A stretch of DNA of 64,000 nt from Sialis fuliginosa (Eukaryota; Arthropoda; Insecta; Megaloptera; Sialidae). Shown in pieces: positions 1 through 11,880 of the stretch. The notes below the pieces were generated by a model. That model was not told the DNA's origin, made no database searches, and saw only the letters and a program-made list of their open reading frames with translations. Both the position numbers and the translations under genes were made by a program. Position 1 is the stretch's first letter. Every line of letters begins with the position of its first letter. The DNA lies in the NCBI GenBank assembly GCA_961205875.1, contig OY540811.1:19647248-19711247 (forward strand), written 5' to 3'.

Positions 1-632
1 TTTGTAAGCATCTCATTTTTTTCTAACTCAAATCTTCTGATGACTGGACTAATTTGTCTATTATAATTATTTATAAATTATTGATAAATATTAAATGATC
101 TAATATATCTATGATACAACACTTATTTATCTTCAGTAAAATTATCCTTTACCCCTTCAACCCGAACTGTGTATGAATGTGCCTTTCTGCAAGTTTGGGT
201 CACTCTCTATGTCAGAGGTGACGCCGAGGACGCGTGTCCATTACGTTTTCAGATCATCAAAGGCCGCTTTTGATGTGTTACATAATCTTGTTGTTACCGT
301 CCGCCATATTGAGTAGTACAGTACCCCATAGTACGGTCAAGTTATTTAATATTTATACGGAAATTTTACACTAATCCTTTTGCAAACGGGATTTGTAATT
401 GTCACAATGGTTTATCCCAACGTAAAAATTAAGCCTATGATGTGGAGATTGTTTGTTGTTTTAATGTTGGTAGATAATTACGTTCTCATCTGTTTTATAG
501 AATGCTTTTTGTGATATGGTGTAGAAAGGTTTATTTATATATTTCTTAATTTTTGTTTGAAAGTGAATTGCTTTGTTAAAATCAGCGGTTTCAATATTTT
601 GTAAATTATTATAATCAGTAACAGTGACAGAC
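1..632. other. AT-rich non-coding stretch
   Basis: No open frame of note and no recognisable repeat arm. A slightly more GC-rich patch lies at about 165-300. I see nothing that supports a gene. Confidence 0.5.
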
Positions 633-1548
633 GGCTACACGGGTAGGTAGAAATATTGACTTGAGCTAAGACATCCTTGTTTTATATATACAAGATGTCC
701 AAAATAAGCGTGAAATGCGTGAAGATTCCCTATACGGTAAGAGATATTGTAAGGAAGAGGTGAGTATTAAAATATCAAAAAATATTAATAATTGTACGTG
801 GTTTAGGCGATATATCTAAAAATCTGAAAATTCGGAAATTTTTTAAATTACTATAACTTTTTTGTCAAAGTAGATAGCATTTTTTGTGTAGAATTGATTG
901 GTGTATTTAGAATTTTTATATCACTTTTGGTTTCCAAGATATATAACACCGTTGTATAACATCCTCGATCTACTATAAAATTTGTTTTACACTGTAGCGA
1001 TATGCATAAATATTCTTCTAACTTATAAGCGATGGCAACTAGTATTGCGTAATCCCTTTAGTTAAAAGTTTCTGTTGATTACAATTTTCAAAAAAGGACA
1101 TTACGTAATACTTGCGGAGAGACAACCGAGTAAATTGAGAATAAGTTAGTCGTGAAGATAACATAAAATTTTTAAAGTGCAAAACGTAAAGATCGCTACG
1201 AATTTTGTAAATATTGCGGCCCTTAACACTGTAATTCACGTTAAAGTGCAAACGTAACTGCTTTTTTTATATCGTGAAATTATAAAGCTTAATGATTAGT
1301 GTATTTATTATGTAAGCTGTGATTTATGCTATCAATGTAAGTGAAATTTAAATAGAAAACTTGTTATTTAGAAATGTACTTTTTATATATTTATATAAAT
1401 GTGCGTTTCGGTACCCTGAGTCTGTTCCAACCTTCCAATTAAAGGAATAAATTACAAAAACGTTACAGCACTATATAGTTCTAGGTCATCCTGTAACCTG
1501 TATATAAAACAAGGATTTCTTGGCTCAAGTAAATTTTTTACCTGTAGC
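633..1548. repeat. Foldback element with long terminal inverted arms
   Basis: The left arm (about 633-700, containing GACTTGAGCTAAGACATCCT and TTGTTTTATATA) is matched in inverse orientation by about 1485-1548 (TATATAAAACAAGG, CTTGGCTCAAGTAAA). The interior near 960 carries ACATCCTCGATCTACT, which is also found near both ends of the foldback at 60,768-61,862, so the two are probably relatives or share a component. There is no transposase; it is a non-autonomous DNA element. The exact borders are approximate. Confidence 0.55.
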
Positions 1549-2364
1549 CCTCCTAAGAATTTATTGTTTTGACACAGAAATTTATCTGACGTCAATTACA
1601 AAATTTTTCTCGCAAACTACTCTGTTCAAATTGATGCATCCGTCATTGGATTAAATATAGCGGACATGAAGACACAAATATTAATATACTGTATCATAGC
1701 GTATTAAATTATAATCGATAACTGAAAACATACAACGCAAATCAAACTATTATTACTGAACTAGGAGCCTAACAAAAATAGAACACGATATAGATAAACA
1801 TATATAAGCATACAGAAATATTTGCAAGCCATAAACACAATAAACAATGTCACTTTTTGATATTTCAATTTTATTATTATCATCCACACATAATCAGCTT
1901 TCACCCAGTTATGGGGGGGGCGATATCGGTGCAAGCCTGTCGGATGACAGCTGACGGAAATACGGTGTTTTGTGTTGTGCGGGGGCAATGACGCGGCGCG
2001 GCGCCCCGGTGACCCCACGACACACCCCCTCCCCCTTCCACACGCGCCTGATCGGATGACGGATATTTGACGGTCAAAAATATAACTCGAATTGATTGCC
2101 GCGGTCGCCTTTTGTGTTAATGTGTGTAGCGTGTACACTGTCAAGAAAGATTACTTGTTTTCTTTGAATATTTGTCTTATGAAGGATTGCACACGAGTCC
2201 AGAAGAGTTAGGTAAGTCTCGTCTTGTGAAAATTAATGCCGTATTGTCACTCGGAAAAAAATATACTGTAAGAATCACAGTTTTTCCTGTCTATGCAGGA
2301 TAGTAAGTGAAACCATATAATATTTTACTCTCTGAAACTGTAATAAAATAATTGTAGACTGTAA
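1549..2364. other. Non-coding; contains a GC/CpG-rich block at about 1,906-2,130
   Basis: Most of the stretch is AT-rich, but about 1,906-2,130 is abruptly GC-rich with many CpG dinucleotides (for example GACGCGGCGCGGCGCC) and C-rich runs. An antisense open frame crosses it but resembles no family and looks like a by-product of base composition. The block could be an unmethylated promoter or other regulatory element; I cannot assign a gene to it. Confidence 0.4.
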
Positions 2365-2700
2365 TCTCTATATATAAAAATGAATGTTCGTTAGTATGAG
2401 GCTTATAAACTCGGGAATTACTGAACCGATTTCATTGCGGTTTTCACTAATAGTTAGATAACCTATCCATGGAATACAGAATTCTATAATTTACGGTTTT
2501 ACAATTTTATTAATTTAGATCACGTCTCTCAAATATTTTGTCGAACCATTAGATGATTTTTTACACATGGTGACATTTAAATACTTTGAAATATATTGAT
2601 TAAAAATTGAAATATAAAGAAACATTTCACTTCTAAATAATATAAATATCGAATTATTTATTTTTGAATTTCATACAAATTATTTTTTTTTACTATAGAT
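2365..2700 (+). mobile_element. Helitron-like non-autonomous element, 5' part (copy 1)
   Basis: It begins TCTCTATATATAAAAATGAA directly after an A and runs through an ACTCGGGAATTACTGAACCG-type segment that recurs in copy 2 at 4,746-5,360. Similarity to copy 2 fades near 2,700, so this copy appears 3'-truncated. A TC start after A fits Helitron insertion between A and T. Confidence 0.5.
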
Positions 2701-4745
2701 TTTATTTTTTAGTCGCTATATAAAGGACGTTGTTTTTAATGATCAATTGTAACAATTTTCTTCGTTCATAAAAATAATCATTCATTTGAGGGGGTCAACG
2801 TTTTGTGACGTATTATCAGGTAAGGGGGTTGAAAAAAATGTGATGCTGCGTGACAAAAGAGAGAGGGAGCGGTCAAATTTTGCATGACGTATTTTATTGA
2901 TCATCCATTAGACCAGATCGAGATCGAGAAGAATCGCAAATTTTTACTAATTATTGAAAAACTTCTAAACCTGAAACTCTCGACTTGGCTAAATAATGTT
3001 AATATCGTTTCGATTTAAAATTTCAGAGGGTTTCGTATCTATATTATTAATTTATTAATTATTAAATTATTATTTTTTAAGAATCAAATACAACCATTGT
3101 AATTTGGAAACGATAAGGAAATTTAATTTTTTTCTTTACACTAGATTTGACTAGATTATACACCGGAACCAATACTTACGCCACAAGAATTGTGTTTTCC
3201 CAACATTCGGAGTGTTTCTATCTTTTTTCAAAATTGTAATTTGTAAGAATAAATTATTTACAATTAGGTACTCACTTTATACCGAAATTACAAAAAAATT
3301 CTGGAAAACAATAGATAGAAAAAAATTAAGATTAAAATTAACTAATATTTCTTGATTTTATTTCTAATTAGAAATATATCGAAATGCTATGAGTGTTATT
3401 ATTGTAAAAATAATTATTCAATAAGAATTTCACAAACTAACAATTGTTAATATAAAAGATAAACTCGTTAAAAATTTTAAATATTTGATCTACATGCCAA
3501 ATAATTTTTCATCTTTCAATTTTAACAGTGTATGACCACAATGTTTTATCCGGGCATTCATATTCCCATTTGTATATGTGACACACACGCACTCATACAC
3601 TCAAAGACGGGGTTGGAAGAGGGGAAACAGTCAAGCGGGTGTGGGTGGTACGAGCAAGCGGGTGGGTGGGTGGTTAACGGGGCAAAGGGATACCACGCGG
3701 TTAATTTTTAATGCGATGGACTCGTGCCGCTCATACGCGGCTCTGTATATGTACATGTGTATATGTGTGTGTATGTATGTATGTGTGAATGCACATACAT
3801 TGTTTTTAATTCGATCAAATTTTTTTCAGTTCAACCGCTACCCAAACCATACGAGGTATAGAAAATATGTATTTGAGTGGGGTAACGGCGACAAATTAGA
3901 ATAGTCGGTAATTCAGTTATCTGTGACGGGACTCTGCGTACAACATGTAATAATTACGTATGTTTTTTTATTAAAATAAATCGTTTTTGTCGACGTTGTC
4001 TGGACGGATTTTATCGAATGCACTAATTTGTTTGATTAGTTGTTCTGAATTATAGTGGCACTTGAATTTTTCAGCAGTATTAATGTTTAATATGATTAAA
4101 ATTTAGAATAAAATTTTGTAAATTTGGTGATGGGGGGGGGGGGGGGGGGGTAGTAATATAATACCTCGAATGGGTGTAGTTTTTTTTGTGGAGGTAAATA
4201 CAGTTCTCCTTAATCTGCTAATTTTCTTTAAAAATTACTTTTCTTACATTTATCAATTTTTTACGTTATTATTATTGATTTGTATTATTGATGTAAAGCT
4301 TTTTTTCAATATATTTTATTTAAAAAATTACTTTAATGAAAAGTCAGGTAATTTTAAACATATGACTAATTCATAAGAAAATTGACATGTGTTAATTAAT
4401 AATAAAAAGAAAACATCGGTTGATGTTGATAACTAACACTATACTAACTTACACTATAACTAACAGTATACTACATTTAAAAAGAATGGTAAGTGTAAAG
4501 TTTTATTATAATAAACCCAAAGAAATAGATTAGATAGATAACAGATTATTATCAATTTTTTGAAAATTTTTTAATAAAATAATAAATTGTTATTCTATTG
4601 AAGATAGTCTCATTCTTCAAGAGCAGTATGCGTGCAATTTGTATGATTATTTGCATTTCGATTATTAATTAATTAAGAAAACCTTAATTTGCTTCTTAGT
4701 AAAACATTTGTTTTATTGAAAGTTTTTAAACACTAAATTAAATAA
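2701..4745. other. Non-coding; GC-rich block with microsatellite at about 3,560-3,800
   Basis: AT-rich sequence interrupted at about 3,560-3,760 by a G-rich strand (repeated GTGGGTGG-type words) followed by a TGTATG/TG-rich microsatellite at about 3,750-3,800. A 108-codon frame crosses the block, but its translation is low-complexity and matches nothing I recognise. No gene can be supported. Confidence 0.4.
4132..4150 (+). repeat. Homopolymer: 19 consecutive G
   Basis: A run of 19 G in strongly AT-rich surroundings. Runs of this length are prone to polymerase slippage and can form G-quadruplexes, so the exact count may be a sequencing or assembly artefact. Confidence 0.9.
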
Positions 4746-5360
4746 TCTCTACTTATACATAAAAATGAATGTTAGGCTTATAGACTCGGGAATTACTGAA
4801 CCGATTTCAATGCGGTTTTTCACCAATAGTTAGATAATTTTTCAGTGCAGTATCGTGGCTATTAATATTTTATGAAAATCTAAGATTTAACATCAAAAGA
4901 CTAAAAAGAATCTTTATTTATGTTATTTAGGTATATAAAAACATGGTATCTAGCCGTGGAATACAGAATTCTATAATTTACGGTTTCGGTATTTTATTAA
5001 TTTAGGTCACTATGATCACGTCTCTTTCAAATATTTTGTCGAACAAATAGATGATTTTTAATACATGATAAAAATTAAATATTTTAAAATATATGGATTG
5101 AAATATGAAGAAACATTTCACTTCCAAGAAAGATAAAATATCGAAATTAATTATGATTGTTGCTAACGTATTTATTTATTTATTTTTTATTTTTATACAA
5201 ATTCTAAGACAAGACTAAAGGGAAGATAAAGTTTAGGTGTATAATTTTTGTATATTTTGTGTAAATTTCATTAATCGTGTGTTGTGGGCATGTCGGGTGG
5301 GCATAATTATTTTATGTTTAATTGAATTAATATCCCCGGATAGCATGTATGATGCGCTAG
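4746..5360 (+). mobile_element. Helitron-like non-autonomous element (copy 2)
   Basis: It starts TCTCTACTTATACATAAAAA after an A and ends GATGCGCTAG followed by T, giving the 5'-TC, 3'-CTAG and A/T flanks expected of Helitrons. A short GCAT/ATGC stem lies just before the end. It shares several blocks with copy 1 at 2,365 (ACTCGGGAATTACTGAACCG, GGAATACAGAATTCTATAAT). There is no Rep/helicase frame, so it would depend on an autonomous partner. Confidence 0.55.
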
Positions 5361-6715
5361 TATAAAATAATAGATTGAACATTTTTAATATGAATGACAA
5401 AATAAAATATTATTATTTCTTTCTTTAAAATAATATAATACCCAAATAGAACCTTCATACAGCAAAATGTGAATATCATACAAAATTCAAACAATAAAAT
5501 TTATTTTAAAATAATTAATACATTTATGTATGTATTTGCATATTAATTAAATTGTGTAACAATTGATGTTATTTTTATTGTTAATCCAGATATGAAACAC
5601 ATACATACATACATTTAATGATAAATTTAATTTAATTAATTAATGTGTATCCATATAAAAGATACTTTACCTTAAGAAATGAAGAAATTTAGCAGCAACT
5701 TCTCACCATAACAATCTTCACCGTCAATCAAAAGTATCTCAAGTCAAGTCAAACAAACCAACATTTTCACTTAAAATTAAAGTTCTTTCCAACAATCAAC
5801 TAAATAAATAATCAACAACAATTAGAATTGTACCGTAAGAGCCAACATTCGCGAGGAGGACTGTTCGCGTCTAACAGGGTAAGGTACAGTAAAATATACA
5901 ACAACCCCTAACAAACAAACAACGTTTTACCACGTGTATTTCTACTGACAGCTCGATACGCTATGAGAAGGGGATACACTAAATGTGATAATAATCATCC
6001 CCGTCATTCAGGGGGTGGCAGGGGGGAGGTTGAAGCGACGGCGGCGAAGGCGGTGCGCCGAGAACCGCGCCGTACTAGCGAGGTGGGGGTGAGTGATAGG
6101 TGAGGGTGGCGGCGGTGAGAGGGTGAAGGCGCGCAATCTGTCGCTAGGGGATGTTTTGTGTGTGTTTTACACACACGCGCGCGTAGATTCGTACGTACAC
6201 CTATCTATCTATCCGTCTTTCACACATTGTTCAACCCCCCACACCCCTTGACGGGCCATCCCCTCTTACCATATTTGTCTCTCTTTTAGATCATCATGTG
6301 TGGTTGTCACGGTGGGTGATATTTTACTTGTCATCATTGGAGGGTTAATTTTTTATTTTGAAAATTATTATTTGTATGTTTGTACATGATACATGCGTAT
6401 GTTATTATTGTTTCAATAAATTAATGCTATTTTTTATTTTATTGTTGTAATTTCTTGAATAATTTTTGAAAGGTTTATTTTGTAAACCAAAACTACTAGT
6501 AGTTCAAAAAAACATAAGTGATCATTATTAATAAGTAGATATAATATAACAAAGTAGCAATATTTTATTGAAAAAATATATAGAAATTTGTATATTCCTT
6601 ACAAAATTGTAATATTTTTAATATTTTTACGACCAAATTTGACTAGGCGTATGAATGGTATAAGTGCTTGTATATTGAAATATATGTTAGAAACTTTTTT
6701 AAATGATTGGTTTAA
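5361..6715. other. Non-coding; strongly GC/CpG-rich block at about 5,990-6,250
   Basis: About 5,990-6,160 is the most GC-rich part of the window outside exons, rich in GGCGGCG and CpG, followed by alternating CA/CG and CTAT microsatellite. About 5,825-5,900 holds a smaller CpG-containing patch. No coding frame or splice-linked exon could be established. A promoter or enhancer is possible. Confidence 0.4.
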
Positions 6716-7229
6716 GGGGGAACGACACTGTGACGGGTAAAAAAATTGTCAATAGTTAAGAATTTTTTTCACAGGACTTTTTATTAAGTATATATTCAAC
6801 TTATTCAATATACTATGTTTCACCGAAAAATATTAAAAATTTACAAAATTATGAGCCTCGATGTCCATGGTTCTATCGAAATTTCTATGGTTGTGCGTAA
6901 CTGTTTTTTTTTAATTTAATTTTTTCACAAAATGAAAAAAATAGTTAATAACAAAATTTCAAAAATCGACTACGCACAGACTTAGCCACTGCGATTACGA
7001 AAATAAAAAAAAATAAAACAATTATCGATTCATTAGTCTTTGAGGACTCACTGGAACCAGGTCGAAAAAAGTCGTTTCGAGAAAAACGCGTTTAAAGTTT
7101 TCTGAGGATCATAACCGGCCACGCTATCTGTTCTCACTAAATTGACTGTAACTCAAACAATTTTCGGAATTTTAACTAAAATTGTTTTTTACATTTTTTT
7201 CGATTTTTCCATCACAGTGACTTTCCGCC
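6716..7229. mobile_element. TTAA-flanked non-autonomous element (piggyBac-like target)
   Basis: It is bounded by TTAA on both sides (6,712-6,715 and 7,230-7,233). The left end reads GGGGGAACGACACTGTGACG; the inverse of the right end reads GGCGGAAAGTCACTGTGATG. About 514 bp with no transposase frame. TTAA duplication is the hallmark of piggyBac-type insertion; the terminal sequence itself does not match a family I can name. Confidence 0.6.
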
Positions 7230-8333
7230 TTAATATCAATTAAAAATAACATTGTCATAAGAATCTATATCGATACGTTTGAATGTCAAAAACCCACACA
7301 CAAATTAAATTACCATCTACATATTTGCTTCGCGAAATACCGCGTGCGCGATCTAAGATCATCGCGTCGCGATGCAAGTGTATGTATGTGTGTGTGTGTG
7401 CCGCCCCGCGAAGGTGGATCGCAATAGCCAGTGGCCACCTCCGAAGGCGGCGCTTCATGCCAATGCGCGCGATTTGTACAGGTAATCTCCGGAATTGGAG
7501 TCATTGTCGTTATGTTTGAAAAGAATGTTATTAATATTATTACTATTATCAGATAGTATCATTAGCTATATGCTAATTATGTAAAAAAAAATATTATATA
7601 GTTTTATATCAAACATTTTATATGTAAGTCAATCAATTAATAGAGCACTGCAAATAAGGATTAAGGGGTTCTGTTGTGAAAATAATCAAATCCATTATTT
7701 TATTTGTTTAATAGATTAAACCTTTTTTGCTTCTGATACTTCTGAATGATTGGATAAAGAATTATATATATTAATTATTTAAAGTGTTAATTTTTATCCG
7801 TACGTCTGTGAACGTATCTCCTATTTATACATGTCATGACAGAATGATAGAGATAGAGGGATAGTTATATATGTATACAATATTTATGTTGAATTTTAAT
7901 TTATAATCAAACGGTCAAAGCAGGCGCGATGAATGGAAAATTAAAAAATAACTGCAGATTGATCAGGCTATCTGTGAACTCGAATTCAATACATGTACAT
8001 CAAACATTATTTCTGTATATGTACGCACACAGGCGTCGACTGATAAATATAAATAACAAATTTCATGTTGGTCATTCAAAAGTAAAAAAAATTGATTTAA
8101 ATACTTGTAAAAATATTTTTATCGTGAGTTAATTAAAGTAATGAACACATTTTCCGACAATAAAACTATTATATTATTTTTTGCTTCCTCGCCATATCCA
8201 AAGGAAAGAGGAAGCTTTGTGACCATTTCTGAAAGCATAAAAAATGTGTTCTCCGTTTTTTAAATTTTCACTGGATCTTTCCGTATTTAGTTATTTAACT
8301 CACATTAAATAAGATTTTGTAAAATTTAAAATA
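7230..8333. other. Non-coding; CpG-rich block at about 7,330-7,485
   Basis: The block contains a (TG)n run and many CpGs (for example GCGATGCAAGTG and CGAAGGCGGCG). Open frames cross it on both strands, which is typical of stop-poor GC-rich DNA rather than of a gene. The remainder is AT-rich and featureless. Confidence 0.4.
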
Positions 8334-9455
8334 CAGCGGAAACACACTTAACGAGTAATTCGCATAACAACCAAAAAAATGATTCGCTTAACGAGCTACG
8401 TTTCGCATAACGAGTGATGAAAATAGGGAAAGTCCCGGATTGTGTTCATGGTAGCATATCATGTGTCGCATTTTCACTAAATTTTGAAGCGTCGGCAAAA
8501 ATGTCTTTAGATTTATTTATTATTATTCTTTAGCTTTAGATTTCATACAACCGAAACCACAATTTAAAACTTATTTATCTTCCTGCCCTTTTAGGATTTG
8601 AAAGCGTCGACATTAGCCCTTTAAAAATGTCAAATTGTTTGACGTTTGATGCATATAATCTCAAAGATGTGCAGTGTTCACAATGTTAATAACAAAATAG
8701 CATATTCGATTTTCCATCCACTTCGCGTTTCATCTGAAAAAAAGCTGCTGAAGCTACCAAAATGATTTGTGCTGAATATGGAGAGAACATTGTAAGTCAT
8801 GCTTGTGTTGATCTTGATCAATCTTTGATTCAACGCCAAAGACCAATATTCATGTCAAGAGGGTGCATCTAGCAGGTTTGAAAAGGTGTGCTGTATTACA
8901 AGTTGTAACAACCAGGTAAAACAGTTACAGCAGACAATAATTGATGAATTTAAGCGATGCATTGGAAGAAAAAGGCCATTTACTGGACAAGGACGTCGTA
9001 ATGTGGTACTGCTTCATGACAATTCCTGTCCACATGTTGCGAAATCGACTCAGAACCATATTTTCACGTTAGGCATGGTGCCTTCAGATAACCACCTGTT
9101 CCGGTCGCTGCAGCATCACTTGGCTGATTAACATTTTAGGACATTTGAAAATACGAAAATGCATTGATGACTTTCGATTATTTTTTGTTTCGAATTTGTA
9201 TTCCAGGTTGATTCAGTCCGCAATAGAAAAAAAAATGCAGATGATTTACGCTCCATGACAATGTATATACATATATATAATTTTCTTTGGATAAACGTTA
9301 TACAATATACACATTTTTGAGTATTTTTTTCGGAATGAAACGCATTATCGTATTTTACATTAATTTATACAGGAAAAATCGTTTCGCTTAACGAGTGTTT
9401 CTCACTTCGAGTAAGATTCTGGTATGCATTATGCTTACTAAGCAAGGTTCCACTG
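8334..9455. mobile_element. pogo/Tigger-like DNA element with TA target site
   Basis: Ends are CAGCGGAAACACACTTAACG on the left and, inverted, CAGTGGAACCTTGCTTAGTA on the right. TA lies directly outside each end (8,332-8,333 and 9,456-9,457). Sub-terminal words of the type CGCTTAACGAG / CGCATAACGAG recur on both sides. The interior is non-coding except for a decayed mariner transposase fragment, so this is a composite or nested, inactive element. Confidence 0.55.
8886..9131 (+). pseudogene. Truncated mariner-family transposase remnant
   Basis: The 81-residue frame contains [28 protein letters not shown] and [12 protein letters not shown], which match the mariner catalytic core around the second and third aspartates. 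The stretch normally lying between FTLG and PSD (the W-E-x-L-x-H-x-x-Y-S-P-D-L part) is missing, so spacing of the DD34D triad is destroyed. No N-terminal helix-turn-helix region is in frame upstream. It sits inside the pogo-like element and is certainly inactive. Confidence 0.75.
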
Positions 9456-10245
9456 TATATACCTAAATTTAGAGGAAAAAAAAGACGGTACAGACCAGAG
9501 GTTATTTTAATGTGTAGTTGTAGCTTGTTTCTGCTGTTCCAAAAATGAAAACTACAGTTGTAAAAGCTAATTTGTGTAGTTGAAAAATTACAAGTAGAAA
9601 ACAAATATAAAAAAAATATGTATAGAGCAAAAAAGGTCACTATAATTTATAAGATAGTGAAATATACAAAGTGTAGAGCAAAAAAGCAAAAAAAAGTTTT
9701 AGCAGCTGAATTTTTTTTTAAATAGTTCCTGGTACAGACTATAACTTTTGTAATTACAAAAATTATATTATTAACATTATTTTTAAAATAATATCCACAC
9801 CCGCCACTGATATGTGTGTGTGCGAATGTGTCGTATTTCTGTCTGAAAGAATCCAATTAATGCAGGTTTGATTTACTAATCAATTTCCGGTGATACAATT
9901 GATTTTTTTACACAATTGTTTATTTTTTAAAACTCTCTCGACGTAGTTGATATCATACGGATAGCAATAGCTTTGTCAGATCAAAAATAAAATTTCCAAT
10001 CGTTATTTTTGTTGTTTGTTATAATTAAATATATTTTGTAGAGTAGAACTTCGTTTATTTGAACTGATCGGAAATATGAGTATATGTATAGGTTAATAGA
10101 AATGTTATTATATTATAAACTAGTTTCGATAGCAATAATTCAAAATCTGTGAATTCCTGTGCAACTACCCCAATAAATAATAGTAATTATCCTTTTTATT
10201 TTTATACATTTTTATAAGAAAATATTAATTATATTTTTTTCTTAA
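9456..10245. other. AT-rich non-coding stretch
   Basis: Poly-A/T-rich sequence with only short, low-complexity open frames on the minus strand. I see no gene or clear repeat boundary. Confidence 0.45.
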
Positions 10246-10466
10246 CCCCTTGACCACACCGTTGTTTATTACACATGACGCACACGGGTGCGTCATGTGT
10301 ACACAGTACACGGCAAACCCTTGACGCACCCGTGTACGTCACGTGTGGTCAAGAGGCCCTTGACTACACCGCTGTTTATTACACATGACGCACACGGGTG
10401 CGTCATGTGTAAACAATGCACGGCAAACCCATGACGCACCCGTGTGCGTCACGTGTGGTCAAGGGG
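10246..10466. mobile_element. TTAA-flanked palindromic GC-rich MITE
   Basis: Perfect 14-bp terminal inverted repeats (CCCCTTGACCACAC and its inverse) lie directly inside TTAA at 10,242-10,245 and 10,467-10,470. The interior consists of two tandem units of about 110 bp, and each unit contains the further palindrome ACATGACGCACACGG / GTGCGTCATGTGT and a GACGCACCCGTGT word. It is thus a palindrome of palindromes, CpG-rich in an AT-rich background. It has no coding capacity. A piggyBac-type mobiliser is the simplest explanation. Confidence 0.7.
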
Positions 10467-11232
10467 TTAATTAACATAAATTATTGGTTTAGTTATATCC
10501 ACATAATATATTTTCATTTGTAGATATCATATTCGTTAATACAGGCCTGCTGTAAGACAACTATCATATTACCTTAATCAAATTTAGGGTCTTAGACTTT
10601 CGAACAGTGAAAGTCCCACCAAAATCGGCTCCGTAGTCTTCGAGTTGTTAGAACACATACACAATTTTTCTAAATTATTAAGATTATTACGTATACATAT
10701 ATATTGCCTGTAAAATAAGTTAAATGACCTATAAAGACTCATCAAGTTATCAATAAATTTATACTTGAAAAAAAATAACAATTTCAGTGAATACAGTAAC
10801 AAGTATTATTTCCACAAGTGTATTAAAATACTTAGAAAACCAAAATAGTCGTTTCAAACCAACAGAGCTTGAAAAAAAACAGATAAACGCTATAAAAAAT
10901 AAAGATTATACGATTTAGTATTCATTTGATGCATTTATTATTCTTATTACGTTAGTAAATTTAATTCTGAGTTCCCAAACATATATTTTTAAGTGCTTCT
11001 TTTTCGTATATAAAATGTTAAATAAATTGTGATTCTTTCAAAATACCTGAATATATATAATTTTGTATTTATATTTTATTGTAAACTGTTATTACAACAC
11101 TTATGTAGGAAAATATTTATAAAAGAGTTTATATATTAACATTGTGACGATATCACAAACTCACAAATAATAAAAAAAAATGAATAAAAAAAAGTTGTTT
11201 TATATTCAAAGCCGAATATAAATTTTCATAAT

Positions 11233-11380
11233 ATAGGATGATTCGGGATTGACATACCAAACTTTAACAGTGGATTGGAGAAATTATTTTAAGCAAAAAA
11301 CTTCTTATAAACATGTGTCCGGAAATTATTCGTAAGGGAGCTCCTCAAAGATTATATTTTCCTGGAAGTAAATAAAATAT
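11233..11380 (+). repeat. Fragment of the foldback family seen at 17.2 and 60.8 kb
   Basis: It shares AAGCAAAAAACTTCTTATAA, AACATGTGTCCGGAAAT and TTCGTAAGGGAGCTCC-type words with the arms at 17,231-18,080 and 60,768-61,862. The inverse arm is absent here, so it is a truncated copy. Confidence 0.5.
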
Positions 11381-11383
11381 CAT

Positions 11384-11880
11384 TTATAAATAAAACGGCC
11401 AAGTGCGTGTTGTGCACGCACATGATAGGGTTCCGTAGTCATTCTCACTACAATTTATAAAAAAATAGTTTTTCCAAAATGTTTCATAAACTATTTTTGC
11501 TATAGTGTTCGTTATTAATTTATAACTACAATCTGAAATTTCCTCAGATTTTTTTCTGATAACCACATTAAAAAGCAAATATATCGTGACTGAAGGGTTA
11601 AAATCAAAAGGTCACATTAAATTTTTGGTTGAATTTTAGGAGACCTATCTAAAGACACCCCACTTAATGGATTAAGTGAAAAAAATTTGAAATTTACTTT
11701 TCAGTCTGTCTAAAAAAAATTTTTATTTTCAAAAATGTTTTTGGGTTATCAACCTTTGTCCGTATACCAAATTTCAACTAAATCGGTATAAAATTTATAT
11801 AGACAGACAGACGGACGGACAAAGCGAAACTATAAAGGTTCCTAGTTTTCTACAGAACCCTAACTATTTTTTATAGAACC
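11384..11880. repeat. Interspersed repeat with GGGTTCCGTA and ACAGACGGACGGAC signatures
   Basis: It starts with GCCAAGTGCGTG...AGGGTTCCGTAGTC and ends with CAGACAGACGGACGGAC followed by two ACAGAACCCTAA-type tails. Repeats of this composition (a 'gggttccgta' start and 'cagacagacggac' near the end) are common in insect genomes. A second fragment occurs near 13,695-13,770 in inverse orientation (GGGTTCCAAAG, CGTCCATCCGTCC). It is non-coding. Confidence 0.5.

Noticed and set aside
694..760. Possible first coding exon (ATG, 22 open codons, then a GTGAGT donor)
   Set aside because: Its start lies in the left arm of the foldback element at 633-1,548, the open length is not significant, and no downstream exon could be joined to it.
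1761..2144. 127-codon antisense frame across the GC-rich block
   Set aside because: Stop-poor because of base composition; low-complexity translation and no recognisable family or splice partner.
3578..3904. 108-codon frame through the GTGGGTGG / TGTATG region
   Set aside because: It reads through a microsatellite and resembles no protein family.
7255..7519. Overlapping open frames on both strands in the CpG block
   Set aside because: Mutually exclusive frames in a stop-poor patch; none resembles a known protein.
10246..10466. CRISPR-like array or rRNA/tRNA-like structure
   Set aside because: The repeats are inverted and tandem within a TTAA-bounded MITE, without regular unique spacers or conserved RNA boxes.
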